Source: Ctenosaura bakeri
Lineage: Eukaryota; Chordata; Lepidosauria; Squamata; Iguanidae
Length of the DNA stretch: 64,000 bases
Reading direction: 5' to 3'
Assembly: GCA_948474755.1 (NCBI GenBank)
Contig: CAOLHI010000650.1
Coordinates: 372,001 to 436,000, forward strand
The position numbers were made by a program, and so were the translations under genes. Below, in pieces: positions 1 through 12,309 of the stretch. The notes below the pieces were generated by a model that was not told where the DNA came from, ran no database searches, and worked only from the letters and a program-made list of their open reading frames with translations. Within the stretch, counting starts at the first letter, position 1. Each line of letters opens with the position of its first letter.

Positions 1-160
1 CTGTGGTTATTCATTTACTTATATATGTATGTTCATTTTGTATCGTTATATAAAAAATATTCGAAACACAGAAACATAGAAACATAAAACAAGTCAACAT
101 ATCAACATAACATATTTATTTATATAAAAACCTATATCCAATCCTATTGGTGTACTGGTA

Positions 161-620
161 TATTGATTCTCCACATTCAGTAGGGTTACGGGAACAGGAC
201 TCTTGCAAAAGTGGAAAAATTGCAACTATCAAAATGTGGGGGAAGGGGCCTGAGACACAGTAGGGAGAGCAGGTGTCCTTGGCCTAAACCAGGGCAGGGA
301 AAATGAGAAAGAAAAGGAGTATTCAGCATGGTGGCCCTGCTTCCAATCTCTCTCATACCCATCTCCTTCTTTGGGTATGTGAGGATTTGTGCTGCTAAGA
401 AATGGGGTTGTGAGTCATCCTTAGCTGGCCGAGCAGCTGCTGGTGGAGGAGAAAGAGAATCAGAGGTGGGTGTTTAAAGTGTTTCGCAGCTTGACTGGAG
501 CTGCCAAGAGGGAAGGTTGCCACAGAGAAGACGCACTTGAGGTGAGGGGGCAGAGGTGGAAGAAATTAGCAAATAATGAAATCCTTGATAGTGAAATCCA
601 CAAATGTGGAGGGCCAACTG
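161..620 (+). mobile_element. Tigger-like (TcMar) non-autonomous element, copy T1
   Basis: The interior and right end match the element at 50293-51536: both carry the 'gtagggagagcaggt' stretch, a 'gtgagtcatcctta' type stretch and end with 'tgtggagggccaactgta'. The right terminus, read inverted, is close to CAGTTGGCCCTCCACA, which resembles Tigger-type ends with a TA target. The left terminus is decayed (attgattctccacattcag). No transposase frame is visible, so this is a non-autonomous copy. This copy is uninterrupted where its relative at 50.6 kb carries a 759-bp insertion. The Tigger assignment is from remembered TIR resemblance. Confidence 0.55.
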
Positions 621-727
621 TATGCATAAGACACAGGGCAGCTAGTAGGAATGAATCACAAAAAAATTCCCAAATCAGAACAATTGTATAACAAAGATCC
701 AAAAGAGAAAAGATTAGACAAAAACAG

Positions 728-928
728 GTGCATGTACCTATCAACTTATGGCAACTCTATGGATGTCACACGGTATTCTTAGGCAAGAAATAATGAGATG
801 TGGCTTGCCATTGCCTTCCTCAAAGATGTAGCCTACAGCACCTGCTATGCCTTGGTGGTTCACCCATCCAATTACTAACCAGGCCTGACCTTGCTTAGGT
901 TCCAAGATAAGATGGGAGCTGGTGAGAT
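728..928 (-). mobile_element. 5S rRNA-derived SINE (5S-Sauria type), full or nearly full
   Basis: Read on the minus strand the head contains 'ggtcaggcctggttagta' followed by 'ttggatggg', the signature of 5S rRNA with its internal pol III control region. The body then has 'gaggaaggcaatggcaagcc' and 'cttgcctaagaatacc', and the tail ends in 'ttgccataagttgatag', which resembles the Bov-B 3' end. Mobilisation by Bov-B machinery is inferred from the tail. The copy is old, with scattered substitutions in the 5S head, and is not expected to encode functional 5S rRNA. Confidence 0.8.
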
Positions 929-990
929 AAAACATATCTCATCAAACCAATTATGTGTTTAAATGGAGAAGGACCATAGCACAACAGTAG

Positions 991-1397
991 TACTCTTTTC
1001 GCACGCAGTTTCTTTTGCGAGAGGGCCCCTTGAGCCATACGACGCACTCCCATTTAGGCACTCACAAGCCTAAAGCGGGCTGTGCATGGATTTTTTTTTA
1101 TTTTCGGCTCTAAGCCGAAAATGCTGCACGGTCGCACAATGCTCCCAGGGCCCTCATGCACTTACCTGCCCTGCGGTGCATCAGGCGAGTTGGGCCGGTC
1201 GCGCTTCCTCCCCCAGCACAGCCTACAGCTCCCAGGCTGCCCTGCAGAAGAAAGGGATGGGGCGTTCACGCAACGGCCACGCGAGCGGCAACCCAGCTGC
1301 AGGAGAACAGAGGAGCGATGCGAGTGCCTTGCGCAAGAGGCTGCTTGTGCAAACGGCACCCCCCACCTCCGTGAGCAGGTAACGTGAGGAAAGGGCC
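991..1397 (+). mobile_element. GC-rich MITE family B, copy B1 (407 bp)
   Basis: The left end 'tactcttttcgcacgc' is decayed relative to GGCCCTTTTCGCAC; the right end is 'gtgaggaaagggcc'. It is flanked by TAG at 988-990 and at 1398-1400, a matching 3-bp direct repeat. The interior contains a hairpin 'ttttcggctctaagccgaaaa' near 1099-1121 and a CpG-rich core. It aligns in layout with 33959-34390, 50587-51345 and, reversed, 56863-57283. Short open frames here are by-products of high GC content. Confidence 0.75.
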
Positions 1398-4169
1398 TAG
1401 GTTTTACATACCAAAGACTCATTTTTAAATCTTAGAATTTATGGGCAAGATTGGGAAAGACTCCTGCCTGAAACTCTAGAGGGATTAACAGCAACCAAGG
1501 TGGGAAAATTAATGGTAAAGGGTTAACAAGTTAATCATTAAGAAGCTTTTTTAGAAAAGCAAACCAGAATCAATTGCATCCATGTTGAAAGGGGATGTTC
1601 AACAATTACTTTCATTTTAAATTGTCGTGTAAATGTATGGTACATTGTTATGCTAACTTTATTATAATAAAGATGAAAAAAGCTGATTCTTTACCTGTTA
1701 TTTTGCTCCTCATTCCCAACATCTTACATAGTTGTTTTGAGCTTTAGAAACCCGAATGTATTTTTGAAATCTTTCTTTTTCACCCACACCACTAAAAAAC
1801 CTTTTACTACATAGAGTTCACAGATCATCACTGTTTTGTTATACTTTTAATAGTTGTGTAGAAGGAATTTCAGCAGGTGTTGCTATCCATGATCATCTAT
1901 GAACTCTATGTATGCCACCTTTCGTCAGGATGGAAGAAAGACAGGATATAAATATAATAAACAGATTGAGCTATTGCTTGATATACACATATCAAGAAGT
2001 TGTTGGAATATGAAAACATTACTTTTTGGACAACGGTTCCCTGAATCCACTAGCCAGAAGTATGTAGAAAGTTTTTCTTGCTTGTGTTCACTGGGTTGTG
2101 ATTGAATAGTTCTTCTAAGCAACTACAGGCCAATTTGATAGCTTTAATCTTTTAAACAGGTCATGACTTCCATTTCCACTGGGCTCCTGAAAATTCTGGA
2201 TACTACTCCACAAATTCTATACTTTCTTTCAATGTCAAAAGCCTCTGAAGGGTTAGGTGAACCTCTGTGCTCAGGTTAACTTTTTTTAAAAAAACAACAA
2301 CTGTGTTTGTATGGTCATCTATGAACAAAACACATTTCTCGTGTTACCCACATCCTTGGAACAGGCTATGTCATCTTTCAATAATGTTATCCTACCTCCT
2401 GCTAGTTCCTCTGTTTTTTCTTTGAGCAGCTATTATCACCTCAGTAAGGCTTAGAAAGTTATCCTTCAGACAGTTTTCTCCAGTTTCTCTCAGCAGTGAG
2501 ATGGCACTATCAGTGTTTACTGAGAAATACGTTTAGCATCCTATGTTGGGCAGAAAAAGGGACAGTAGCAGATTTCTTTGATTGCATCCTTCATCCTGAA
2601 AAAGATAATGTTCTACATGAGTCATCTAGGATTTGTGGATGTCTAAGACCAGACATACCATCCAGGTTAGATTGTATAAGCATCAATAGGCAAACCATTT
2701 AAGAGAAAGGCTGCTGCCAGTAAAGTCATAATAAATCATGTTTTTCTAGGTCTTGAAACAAGTGAATCATTTTCAGTTCTCACTATCAGGTTTTCACACT
2801 ATGAAAAAATAGCTTGAGCCAAAAAAATGATCCTTCTTACATGTGAATACTGCAAATAAATAAAACGAATGAATGCTGGGACATCACCATTTCATGACAC
2901 TTTCAAATCATACTGACATGAAATTATATCATCCCTTCCAATTGCAGTGAATAAATATCAGGTTGTAAACTTACATAAATAAGTACTCACCTCTGAGGCT
3001 TACCCTGGGTAGACATGCAAAGGATTGATTATTTTCTTGTGCATCGGTGCAGAGGTCTAAAAGGGCACAGCAATAAAGGGACAAATACTGGCTTGAAACT
3101 ATTTCCTGTTTTTCCTGGAAAGTATTGCTTGAGCTTGATTTGAATACTAATAACATTGTGCTTAAGATTTCTTCAGCTGTTCATGGGATGTGCATTATGC
3201 TGCTGTGTCAGTTTGGTGTCTTACCAAAAGGTATCTTACCATTTCTACTATATATAAAAAAAAAGAACTGGTTCAATTCCTGTCTGAGGTTCTATAAATC
3301 AGGAACCAGTCAGTGTAAACAATAATAAGTAAGACAAACTAATTGTCTCAGTAAAAAATAAGGCCTCTCTACATACTAGGAAAGAGGCTTCCTACTATGC
3401 TCTGTAATTTAGAGTTTCTGGTGAAGAACTGTCCTGTTGTTTTTACACAGAAGAATATTATAGATCAAATATTGTATGATTTTGCCTCTTGTAAAAGGTT
3501 TTATACTGCATAGTTAGAGCACTATGATTCCATTTTAACCCCATAGATCCTTCCTATAGGATCATGGGATTTGCAATTTTGTGCAGCACTCTCTGGCTAA
3601 GAATTCTAAATAACCCTCCTTAAACAGAAAATCCCAGGATTGTTGCTATGGCAGTTAAAGTGGAATTATAATGCTATAATTGTGTTGTGTGAAGGAACTC
3701 CAGGAGACCAGGATTCAAATACTTTCTCAGCTGTGGAACCCTTCTGGTTCATCTTGAGCATGGAAGCACACAAAGTAGCACACAAGGAAAGCAGTAGCAA
3801 ATGTTGTCTGAATAAATCTAACAAAAAATGTATTATAAGATCACTTTAAATCAGAATCAGATTAAAGGCACAAAACAACAAAAACATTATTCTCAACAAA
3901 TAAGTTATGTTCAAGAGGAGAGATTGGGTTAGTGCCCATGTGTCTTGATATACTGGTCACCTAGATGTAGTCTTAGCATTTAGCTACTTGTAAAACAAAG
4001 GTAGTTTTGGTCATGACAAATTTCATCTAATAACAGCTTAAGTACTGCTACGCTGTGTTCATGCCTTGCCTATTAGACTCTCATAGGCAAGTGGCTAACT
4101 CCTGCAGGAACAGAATGCTGGACAATGATCCAACCTATAACAGCATATCATATATTTACATCCTTATCT

Positions 4170-4280
4170 GTGGCGCAGCTTGGAAAAGTTATTTCTTTGG
4201 ACTATAAGTTCTAGAATCATCTAGCCAGCATGACCATTGTGACTAAGCTATAGTGCAACAGGTACTTGGGGTTGTAATTT
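4170..4280 (+). repeat. Fragment of a common amniote fold-back repeat
   Basis: It contains 'cagcttggaaaagttatt', 'ggactataagttctagaatc' and 'ctagccagcatgacca', decayed versions of a motif (agcttggaaaagttac, then actacaactcccagaatc, then ccagccagcatggcca) that recurs in reptile DNA. The same motif is seen at 16391-16505 and 17645-17715. The family name is not known to me. Confidence 0.4.
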
Positions 4281-4344
4281 TAATAAAAGGGTTCTCCTTC
4301 CTCTGACCTACATAAAGTACCCTAGTAAATGACATTGTTTACAT

Positions 4345-4425
4345 CCTTATTTAGGAGTAAGTCCAGTAGATCTCAATGGGGCTTATATCTTCATAGGTAT
4401 GCATCCGATTATACTGGATACTATA
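4345..4425 (+). repeat. Short palindromic MITE remnant
   Basis: It contains 'aggagtaagtccagtagatc' and 'caatggggcttatatcttc' followed by 'ggtatgcatccgattatact'. This is a decayed form of a widespread reptile sequence that begins and ends with a 'tgcaatcctatgcatg'-like inverted repeat. A related fragment lies at 44175-44258. Confidence 0.4.
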
Positions 4426-5720
4426 CTTTATTTCAATGTAACATCTTAAGACCACATTGCAACACCTATCTTTATCACACTAGTATTTTTAAACACACTT
4501 GGGAAATTTTCCCTACCAGCATGCTACATTTAAAAAAAAAAATTATATACTTTCTGAGGAATCAGTAAGGAGAGATATCATTTGCACCAGACAAGAAGAT
4601 AGTTTATCTTTGTGATAACCTCCAGGAATAGAACAAATATTACTCTGAGGATTCTGCCTCTGTTCAGCCTCATTTATAATCGTCTTATACAAAGCTGTCT
4701 CAAGGCGTGTTTTCACATGAGTGGTTCCACCACCCCAGACTCATTTTTATCTCTGTATCATGAATAACTCTCAGGAAATGATTTGCCATTAGCACACTGT
4801 TTGCCTTTTTGAGCCAGAAATGTTTGCAAATAAATGAAACAACTATAGATTATCATAAATTACACATGTGCAATTGAAATGCATTTGATCGTCACATCAT
4901 TGACCTCTGATTTAGTAGGGAATAATACTCATGAATAATCTGTTGCTTAATCAGTTGGGCTATTGTCTACCAATTTAAATCCAGCACTGCATAGATGAGT
5001 GCTACAGCAATAATGGAATGGCACTTCTTGATTTCACTCCCCCTGCATCCCTTACTATCACTTGGAAACCATCTTTAGTGGCTTTCCCAGCAATCCAGAG
5101 CAGGTTCCTTGGGGTGCATGGAAGGTTGCAATGTGGAAGAGAAAATTCCCTCTCCTGGTTCCAAGAACAGAAGCAGTTCTAGCAGGTGCAGGACCCCACT
5201 GGATGATGGCTTGCATTCTACTTCTAGATAGCCTGTGTTACTAATCTATTAAAGTGAAATAGAGACAATACAATATACAGTTCAGTTCATCAAGAGGAAC
5301 ATTTGATAACTACTCTGTTTTGCATCAAGTTCCAGAAAGTTTAAGAAAATGAATTTTTAGTTAGGGATGGGGGAGAAACTCATACATTTCACACTAAAAT
5401 GCAAACATATTTTTAATTCATCACTAAAGGACTACTTCATGTTGCGTTTCCTAAACTTTAGCTACCAGGAACAATCACAAAATAGAATCAATAAAGAAAC
5501 TGAGACACATGTTATAACCTAACTAAACCATCCCTCCTGGACCAATACACAAACTGAAAAACAACTATCCATTGGTATTTTCACTTCTCCAAATTTTGGA
5601 ATGCTCACATTAAAAAAATATGTGTATTAGGGAAGTGTGTGCACAAACAGGTTTATTGATTAAATTAAGGAACTTCTCACACAAGGCAAGTAAATCACAA
5701 TAACAGCAAGATAATAGCAT

Positions 5721-5904
5721 CTTTGGCTGGAACTTATCACATGATGTCATTTATTTTCTATTGTTCTCCCAGCAAAGCATTTCTTTTAAAAGGAGGTCAT
5801 GAACAATTTTTTTCTGTGTTTATAAAACAAATACTTTTAAAATGGTGTCCCACCAAAAGAACAACAATAGAGAAACAACATCATGTGATAAGTCCCAGCC
5901 AAAG
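5721..5904. repeat. 184-bp palindromic element
   Basis: The left arm 'ctttggctggaacttatcac' at 5721 reappears inverted at the right end ('gtgataagtcccagccaaag', ending 5904). The match continues inward through 'atgatgtcatttattttcta' against its partner, giving arms of about 55 bp around a spacer of about 75 bp. The structure is that of a fold-back MITE. No clear target duplication is seen. It directly abuts the truncated family A copy at 5910. Confidence 0.65.
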
Positions 5905-5909
5905 ACTCT

Positions 5910-6050
5910 GGCCATTTCTGCAATACACTGTTACAGTGCCATTATTCCACTTTCAACAACCTGTGGAATTCTGGGGTTTGTAGTTTACTGAGGCCAAAAG
6001 CTCTCTCGCTGAGAGTTCTAAATGTCCCTTCCTAATATGCAAACCCCAAC
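5910..6050 (+). mobile_element. MITE family A, copy A1, right end missing
   Basis: It starts with 'ggccatttctgcaatacact', continues with 'gccattattccactttcaac' and 'ggaattctggggtttgtagt', and stops after 'atgcaaaccccaac'. Full family A copies continue into an inverted partner ending GTGCAGAAATGGCC, which is absent here. Confidence 0.75.
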
Positions 6051-7735
6051 AAAGACAAAGAGAAATGGTAAGGTGCGTCATTTAAAACATAAAAAGATCA
6101 CAGAACTTTAGAGAAGGAGTCATACCATATGGAGAGACAGAAAGAGAGTCAACTTCCAACTTCCAGAAGATCAAAGTGCTCCAACTTAAAAATGCAGTAA
6201 AAGCATCCTGTGGCATCTTAGTTTCAAGTAAAAGGTACAACTCATTCTTTTTACATAAATGACATAAACATAGCTGGTTGGTCTATAATTGTCCAGGTCT
6301 ACAAACCGTGGAGTTTAAGCTATATTTATGAAATCTGATTTCATTTAATATAAACATCTAAAACTATATATTCTTTGCTAACTGAAATATTTTGGCTCCT
6401 TTGCATAGATGCTATTTTCTTTACATTTTATTTTTTATATACTGGTTTCACAGTTTTTATAATCAGAACAAGATGTACAATTCTGTTTTTGTTTTAATTA
6501 ATGATCTGTTATCTGTTTACACACACACATGCACACACACACACAACATGGTACATAATTTTTAGTATACAGCAGTTAGATCTATCTCGAGTTATCAGAT
6601 AACTTACATATCATCTCTGGATCCAACAGCGAAGATTTTGCTGATTTCTGGCAGTATGCAGAGATATTAATACAGTAAAATTTTGTATCTCTGTATGATA
6701 GATATCAACACATTTACGTGCATAAATAATGGCACCTTTTTAGCCAAGTCATCCTGAATGACTTTCTGCATCCTGAATGACAGCAGTTGAGAGCAGGATC
6801 TAACTTTATCTTGAACCCAGTGCTTCCATGACAATCAGCTTTCCCGTCTCTCCAGCAGCCCATACAAATACACATACAGACAACCTAAAAGCCTTCTCAG
6901 AAGGACTGGGAAGACATCTGGATCAGCTTTGTTAGGGCATGTGAAGGGAGGGTTGATTAATTCTAGTAGAAGCCGTGGGATCCAGTTTAAGTACCAATTG
7001 GATCCTGGCCAGGAAGTTAGTTATTAGATCTGTTTTTTAAAAATTTATAAGGAGACATGGGAAAATTTAACCCTTGCAACTTTCTTATTTTCTTTATGTA
7101 AATTGCAACCCGTCTTCCCATTGCTTGCCCTATAGAGCAAACATCAGCTGAGAAAGAAAAGTTGATATATACTTCAAGAAACATCATAATGAGAGGAAGT
7201 TAAAAATATCCTCCACATGCAATTGTGCAGTCAGGACCCCTTTAGCTCTTGATGGGTTTTAGGTACAGCAGGAGATCTAATTACAGATTTTTTGCCGTCT
7301 TGTCTACTGTCTTAAATTAGTACTGGTGAGTAAGAATGCAATGGGGCCATATGCAAGAATGTACACAAATCATTTTCAGATTAGAAGGTGACCACCCTAT
7401 GGTATTAATAGCAAAGATGAGGAATAAAAGAGAAGATAACAAGTGCTATTTAAATGACCTAAATCCTATATGACATTTGTTACAGCTTCATCTTCTCTTC
7501 AATCTTGCAGACCTTCATGAATCAGAAAACCTGTCCCAGGAGATTGGCAGCACTCCAGTGCAGTCTTTTAGGGCATGCATATGGCTTCTAGAAAGAGGAG
7601 GACATCTCCCATCGCTTCTACTGTTGGAAGCAGGTACCTTTTGAAACTGGGCAATGTGTTCATGTGGGTCTAGTTGGGAAATGAGTGTATGCCAAATGAG
7701 AATTGAACACATCTAAAAGTTGATTTTGGACCTTG
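6051..7735. other. Non-coding DNA
   Basis: AT-rich, no recognised gene. It holds a short imperfect CA microsatellite near 6521-6545. Nothing else is recognised. Confidence 0.55.
6521..6545. repeat. (CA)n microsatellite
   Basis: An imperfect run of CA dinucleotides interrupted by 'tg'. Confidence 0.85.
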
Positions 7736-7739
7736 TTGT

Positions 7740-7907
7740 AAGTCCCAGGTGTCCAATGAAACAAGTAACATTCTCTTAGTCTCAAAGGAAGGCAGTGACA
7801 AGCCCCTTTGAAAAATAATCTTGCCAAGAAAACCAAGTGATAGCCATGTTAGGGTACCATATGTCAGTAACAACTTGAAGGCACACAACAAAGACAAAGG
7901 TTTACAA
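7740..7907 (+). mobile_element. tRNA-type SINE, 5' end eroded
   Basis: It contains 'ctcaaaggaaggcagtgaca', 'aataatcttgccaagaaaac', 'gataccatgtt'-like sequence, and the tail 'acaacttgaaggcacacaac' followed by AAC-rich DNA. These match the body and Bov-B-like tail of the tRNA-derived squamate SINE at 21838-22060. The tRNA head is not recognisable. Confidence 0.65.
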
Positions 7908-7909
7908 AC

Positions 7910-9004
7910 AGTTTTCAAAGAGACACTATTACTAGGGGTTCAGATGTAGTTACCTTTATTTAAAGCAATTTATTGGATGTCAACAAGGTGAGTAACACAA
8001 TGCAGCACAAATAAACATATTGTTGAAGTTAAAATGCCCATAACTTTATTGTTTGTAACTGAAGAAGCTTGGCTTAGCATGGGGAACCAGACCCAGGCAC
8101 TGGACCCCCTACTTGTAGACCAGTGGGAACCCACTGCCCGGCTTAGTTACAGAGGGGAACTATGGAATGACAGAAGAGGAATCCCACATGAGTAAAAAGC
8201 CACTGTACAGTTTCCGTATCACCTGGAAGTGAGGTAGATCCAATCATCCCAGAATGGACATGTTTCCAAACTCACGATGAGCAGTATGCAGACCCAGTTT
8301 CCACTCCACCAAAAAAAATAGTTTCGGCATCATAGAAAAACCACCCAAAAGTTGTGACAAGGAGGGAGGGAAAATGATACAGAGATACAGCCCATAACCC
8401 ACCATAGCAATTTATGTCCACATGTACCACCAACACCAAGAAATACTGGATAGGAAGGATACTGAAGTCTATATGTAGATGATACAGTAAGGGAATTGTT
8501 TTAAGTTGCAGTGAGGACTAGATAAAGAGGTTTCCTGTTTTCGTCCACCCAAAAAGCCCATTGGCCAACATAATGCAAGTGGACCACAAAAATGTATGGT
8601 CCTCTGATGCACTGTCAGAAAGATGGTAGCCTTCCATTGCTCCATTCCCCTTGATAGGGCACAGATGAGATCCACAACTTTTACTCAATGCTCAGGTCCA
8701 CAATGATATGTAGAAATATTTGAAAACCTAATACTGCTTACTTCTGAGAAGAATTGCATAGGATGGCATTGAAAGAGTCTTACAATCTAGCATATATAAG
8801 ATGATGATGATGATGATGACCACAACCACCACGACCATATTATGTATTCAGAGCACTATTATATCAGTTTTTTAATAGAAATGCCCTTTCTGGTTATGAA
8901 AGAAAACTAAATTTGGTCTTCAATGAAGCTTTGATAATTGAATGTGCAAAAATTAATTCAGTGCAACCATATATTCAGAAAGGTCCATTTATGTTCAATG
9001 CAGC
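7910..9004. other. Non-coding DNA
   Basis: No gene recognised. It contains a short (GAT)n run at about 8802-8819. A fragment 'cttacttctgagaagaattgcataggat' near 8738-8765 resembles the short palindromic MITE also seen near 4345 and 44175, in the opposite orientation. Confidence 0.5.
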
Positions 9005-9007
9005 TTG

Positions 9008-9468
9008 GGCCTTTTCCACATGGGGGTATTAAAATGGTGCAGTGCGTCCTCCACAGAGGATGTCTGCACCCTGGAGCAGACTAGGAGCGGACTACTTACG
9101 GGAGATCCGCATCTCAGTCCACTCCAAAACGACCCCAAGTGGTCCTCCAGCGTGTTTTTTAAAGACTGCAAAAAACAGGTATTTATTTTCCTGGAACGCG
9201 CCATTGAAATCTGAAATCTGCTCCCTTGTGCAGATTTGCAGGCTCACACCAATGCGAGCCCGTGATCTACAGAGGGCGGGCTTTAGGCGTGGCAAACTTC
9301 ATGGTTGGTCGGGACCCATGACCAACCAGAAGCCACCATTTTGAAAACCGGAGTAGTGCGGATCTAAGACCACGCACTGCTCCGATTCACCCTGGACCGG
9401 ACCGAGGAGTCAGAAGATCCAGTGAGTAACAGCACAGAGCGATTCCCTTGCCCCGTGCGGAAATGGCC
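9008..9468 (+). mobile_element. MITE family C, copy C1 (about 461 bp)
   Basis: The left end is 'ggccttttccacatg' and the right end 'ccgtgcggaaatggcc'. The flanks are TTG and TTA, so the 3-bp repeat is imperfect. Near the left end 'attaaaatggtgcag' is followed by an inverted pair around 'cgtcctccacagaggatg'. The interior shares 'gcaggctcacaccaatgcga' type sequence with 60634-61089. Coding-like frames inside are shadows of GC-rich repeat DNA. Confidence 0.75.
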
Positions 9469-9479
9469 TTAGTCTCATA

Positions 9480-10565
9480 CAAACCTTTTTCAGTTTTGCA
9501 AGAGTAGTTTAAAGTATTTCTATCTGATCAATGGAAATATCTAAAATGGAAACATTTGTTGCAATCCAGATTTGTCTCTGCAGCTTTATGTGCTTCCAAG
9601 GTTCCCTTAATATTAGAGACATTAATTGAAACCAAGTATCCAAACCAAACCTGTTATCTATAAATAAATATGATATGCAAGGTTTACAGCAAGAATGGAA
9701 TAGAGTATTGGAATATCCAGCTCTGACTAATCAATGGCCATCAATTTTAACATCTATAACTGGTATCGCTATAGATCTCTGACTACATCTTATACAGAGG
9801 AAATTACTCTTTCAGGTATATTGGTCACCTGGCAGTGTAGGATCCACATCTGTCAGTGGAGAATCTTGGAGTATGTGGAGGAGGGCAGGTCTACAGCGCA
9901 AGGGGCATGGCCACTGCACGTGGGAGTGTGGGCAGAGCACGCAAGGGCATGGCTACAGGCCGGGACGCCCCAAAAACATTGCCACCCAGGACAAACCACC
10001 ACCCCTGCCCCTAGGTGACTGACATCTATTCATGAAAGGCCCTTCTAAATCAGCAAATTGTTAGAGATGTAATAATGCTAATGCTTCCCTAAAACATATG
10101 TCGTAGAGTTGTCCCATAGCAGCTACATGTTGGGAGAAAGTAATCACATGTGTTAACTTGGTTTTGGAAAGTTCCTTGATATTCAGGGACATGCATGTTG
10201 TTTTGAATTATTTACCTATTTCTTGGAAATTAACAGATGGTCAGAAGAAGTGAATTTTTCACACTCTTTCAACTGCTGAAAGATACTTTATTACGAGAAA
10301 GATTTTTTTTTATCATCTGTGATCCAATGGATAAAAGACCTAACACTTGCAACATCTGAAAGAATGATATATAGATGAAATTTACACAGTAACTTGTATT
10401 TGGACATTTGGTGAACTTTTATACAAACTTACAACTAATGTGGTTATCTTTCCTCCTTTTATACTTTAATTTACCTCCTTTTGTTATGCCAGATCATTAT
10501 TGTATCTAACTGAGATCTGTTTTGAATGTAAATTTAAAAAATAAAAAAGAATGTATGTATGTATC
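9480..10565 (+). mobile_element. Probable LINE (L1-like) 3' relic, interrupted
   Basis: A broken frame at about 9670-9770 reads like the end of an L1-type ORF2 (LQQEWNRVLEYP, then NQWPSIL), and after the interruption the sequence ends in an A-rich 'aaatttaaaaaataaaaaag' tail with an ATGT run. A block of different composition at about 9825-10020 splits it. Stops and frameshifts are frequent. Another LINE clade is possible. Confidence 0.35.
9825..10020. repeat. GC-richer block inserted in LINE-like relic
   Basis: This block has many GGGCA/GGCAC words and is clearly richer in GC than the AT-rich relic on either side, which appears to resume after it. I do not recognise the family and could not define its ends precisely. 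Confidence 0.3.
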
Positions 10566-10700
10566 AGATTTAAGCTTAATTTATTGACAAGAAAAAATAA
10601 ATAGATCTCATACACACATACTCACACAGAGTATACATATATATATATATATATTTTGGAGAGAGAGAGCTTGTGTGTGTGTGTGTGTGTGCGTGCATAT
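10556..10700. repeat. Composite microsatellite (ATGT, TA, GT)
   Basis: A short ATGT run, then an AT-rich stretch, a TA run near 10634-10654, a GA run near 10658-10669, and a GT run near 10672-10692. Confidence 0.75.
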
Positions 10701-11740
10701 TATTATTATATATGTATAGCAGCAGCAGTGGAAATGTCTTGTAGGGAGCAGTCTTCTTTATAAATGTGAAACTGCAACAGAATTCCCCAAGGTCAAGGAA
10801 ATTACTTTGTCACCAAAATGGGTTCATCTAGTTAATGTTCTTGCAATGAATGCCAAAGCCATTCATCAGTAGTTGCTACATCTGCTGAAGTATTAACACA
10901 TCTCATCAGCAGAATATCCTTTAAATGTCATGGCACTAGTACTAGCGCTTTGAGAACAGTTGAACCTCAATGTAATATAAAATAAAACTATAAATCGGGG
11001 TGGAGGACCCCTTTCATACTGTGGCCATATTGTTCCTTGAAACCAGGACTGCAGGTGAGATGATAGGAAACAGAGTTTGTCCCTTCCCACCTTGCTATTC
11101 CTTTGAGATCATCGTCCCCATTCCCAATCCTCATCTCAGAATTCTCAGTCCAGGGAGAGATACACAATTTCACCTCTCTCTGTGCAAAAAGAGTCACTGA
11201 TTCTTTCTTTTGCACTGACCCTCCTCACCGGGAGGATCCAGCCCACTGAGCTGGCTGGAATCCTGACTGACCTTAATCACTGACTTTCAGATACAGATTG
11301 TCAACATACTATGGCTTCTGCAAGGAAGGATTGTTCTCCATTCTACATATGCCCAATTCTTTCCCCTCATCCCTAGCACTTTCTTTGCCAAACCTGGTAG
11401 TATAAAAATGTAGGAGAGGCCTTAATATTTGATAGCTTTAAAGCTCTATCAGCTACTCTGTTGACCAAGAATTCCAGCTACAAAATGTCAGTGACTGTCT
11501 GGGTCTAAGGAATGGAAAAACCAGGCTTATTTGTTTTCCCCCTGTATAATATCTACAGTAGTGTATATGAACAGTTCTTGAAGCTTATTCTGGAATATGT
11601 TGGGGTTTTATGTCAATTTTATATTAGTAAATTTTCTATCAGTAAATATAAGGTCTTATTTTGTAGAAAATAAACAGTATATTTAGGGCTGCCACCTTTA
11701 AAATATTTAGCAAGCGGACAAAAGAAACTGAGTCAACACT
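10700..11740. other. Non-coding DNA
   Basis: No recognised gene, RNA or repeat. Short frames near 10.9-11.2 kb have no domain resemblance. Confidence 0.5.
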
Positions 11741-11743
11741 CTC

Positions 11744-12306
11744 GCCTTTTCCGCATGAGGCACGAGAAGTGGTTCGTGCTGTTTCATGGTGTATTTAAAT
11801 AACTCAGTTTTCCTTCGTTGTTTTCTGCACACCCCTTGATTTAAAGCATTTTCCTGTGGAGGAATGTGAGTTTGTGCATTTGCACTACCTCCTCACTGGC
11901 CACTCCCCTGGTTCCACTCACCCTGCCCCGGCAGCCATGATTGGCTGGGAGGGGGGTTAAATTTGTTTTGGGTGGTTCCGTTTGTGCATACCTAAATAGG
12001 TATGTACTACATACTATGTACCCACTTCTGGCCTTACAGCCCGCCCTCCACTGTCCACCAATGCACATTGGTGCAGATGTGCATTCCTGCATCACTGCAA
12101 AAACCCAAATTTACTTTGATGTCGGAATGTGAATCAGATTTTTTTCTGGTTTTCAAATACCATGCTTTCCCACGACATGGCAGCTCAATAACAGTAGATT
12201 CCATGCAAACAACAGAAAATAACACGAGGCTACTTTGCTCCCACATGGAGAACAATATGACGCTACAACGCAGTAACTCGCAGTAATGACTCCATGTGGA
12301 AAAGGC
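11744..12306 (+). mobile_element. MITE family D (563 bp)
   Basis: The ends are 'gccttttccgcatg' and its inverted match 'catgtggaaaaggc'. CTC flanks both sides (11741-11743 and 12307-12309), a 3-bp direct repeat. Internal hairpins include 'gcatacctaaataggtatgt'. The terminal motif is close to those of families A-C. No other copy lies in this window and no transposase frame is visible. Confidence 0.65.
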
Positions 12307-12309
12307 CTC

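Larger units (their letters stand above)
1398..5720. other. Non-coding DNA without recognised genes
   Basis: Mostly AT-rich sequence with stop codons in every frame and no long frame. I see only weak repeat remnants: a 'gcttggaaaagttatttctttggac' type fragment near 4170-4280 and a 'agtaagtccagtagatctcaatgggg' fragment near 4340-4440, both listed separately. A poly(A)-signal-like 'aataaag' near 1668 has no gene attached. Confidence 0.6.

Noticed and set aside
728..928. Functional 5S rRNA gene
   Set aside because: Only part of 5S is present, it is mutated, and it is fused to a SINE body and Bov-B-type tail. The same applies at 28700 and 37048.
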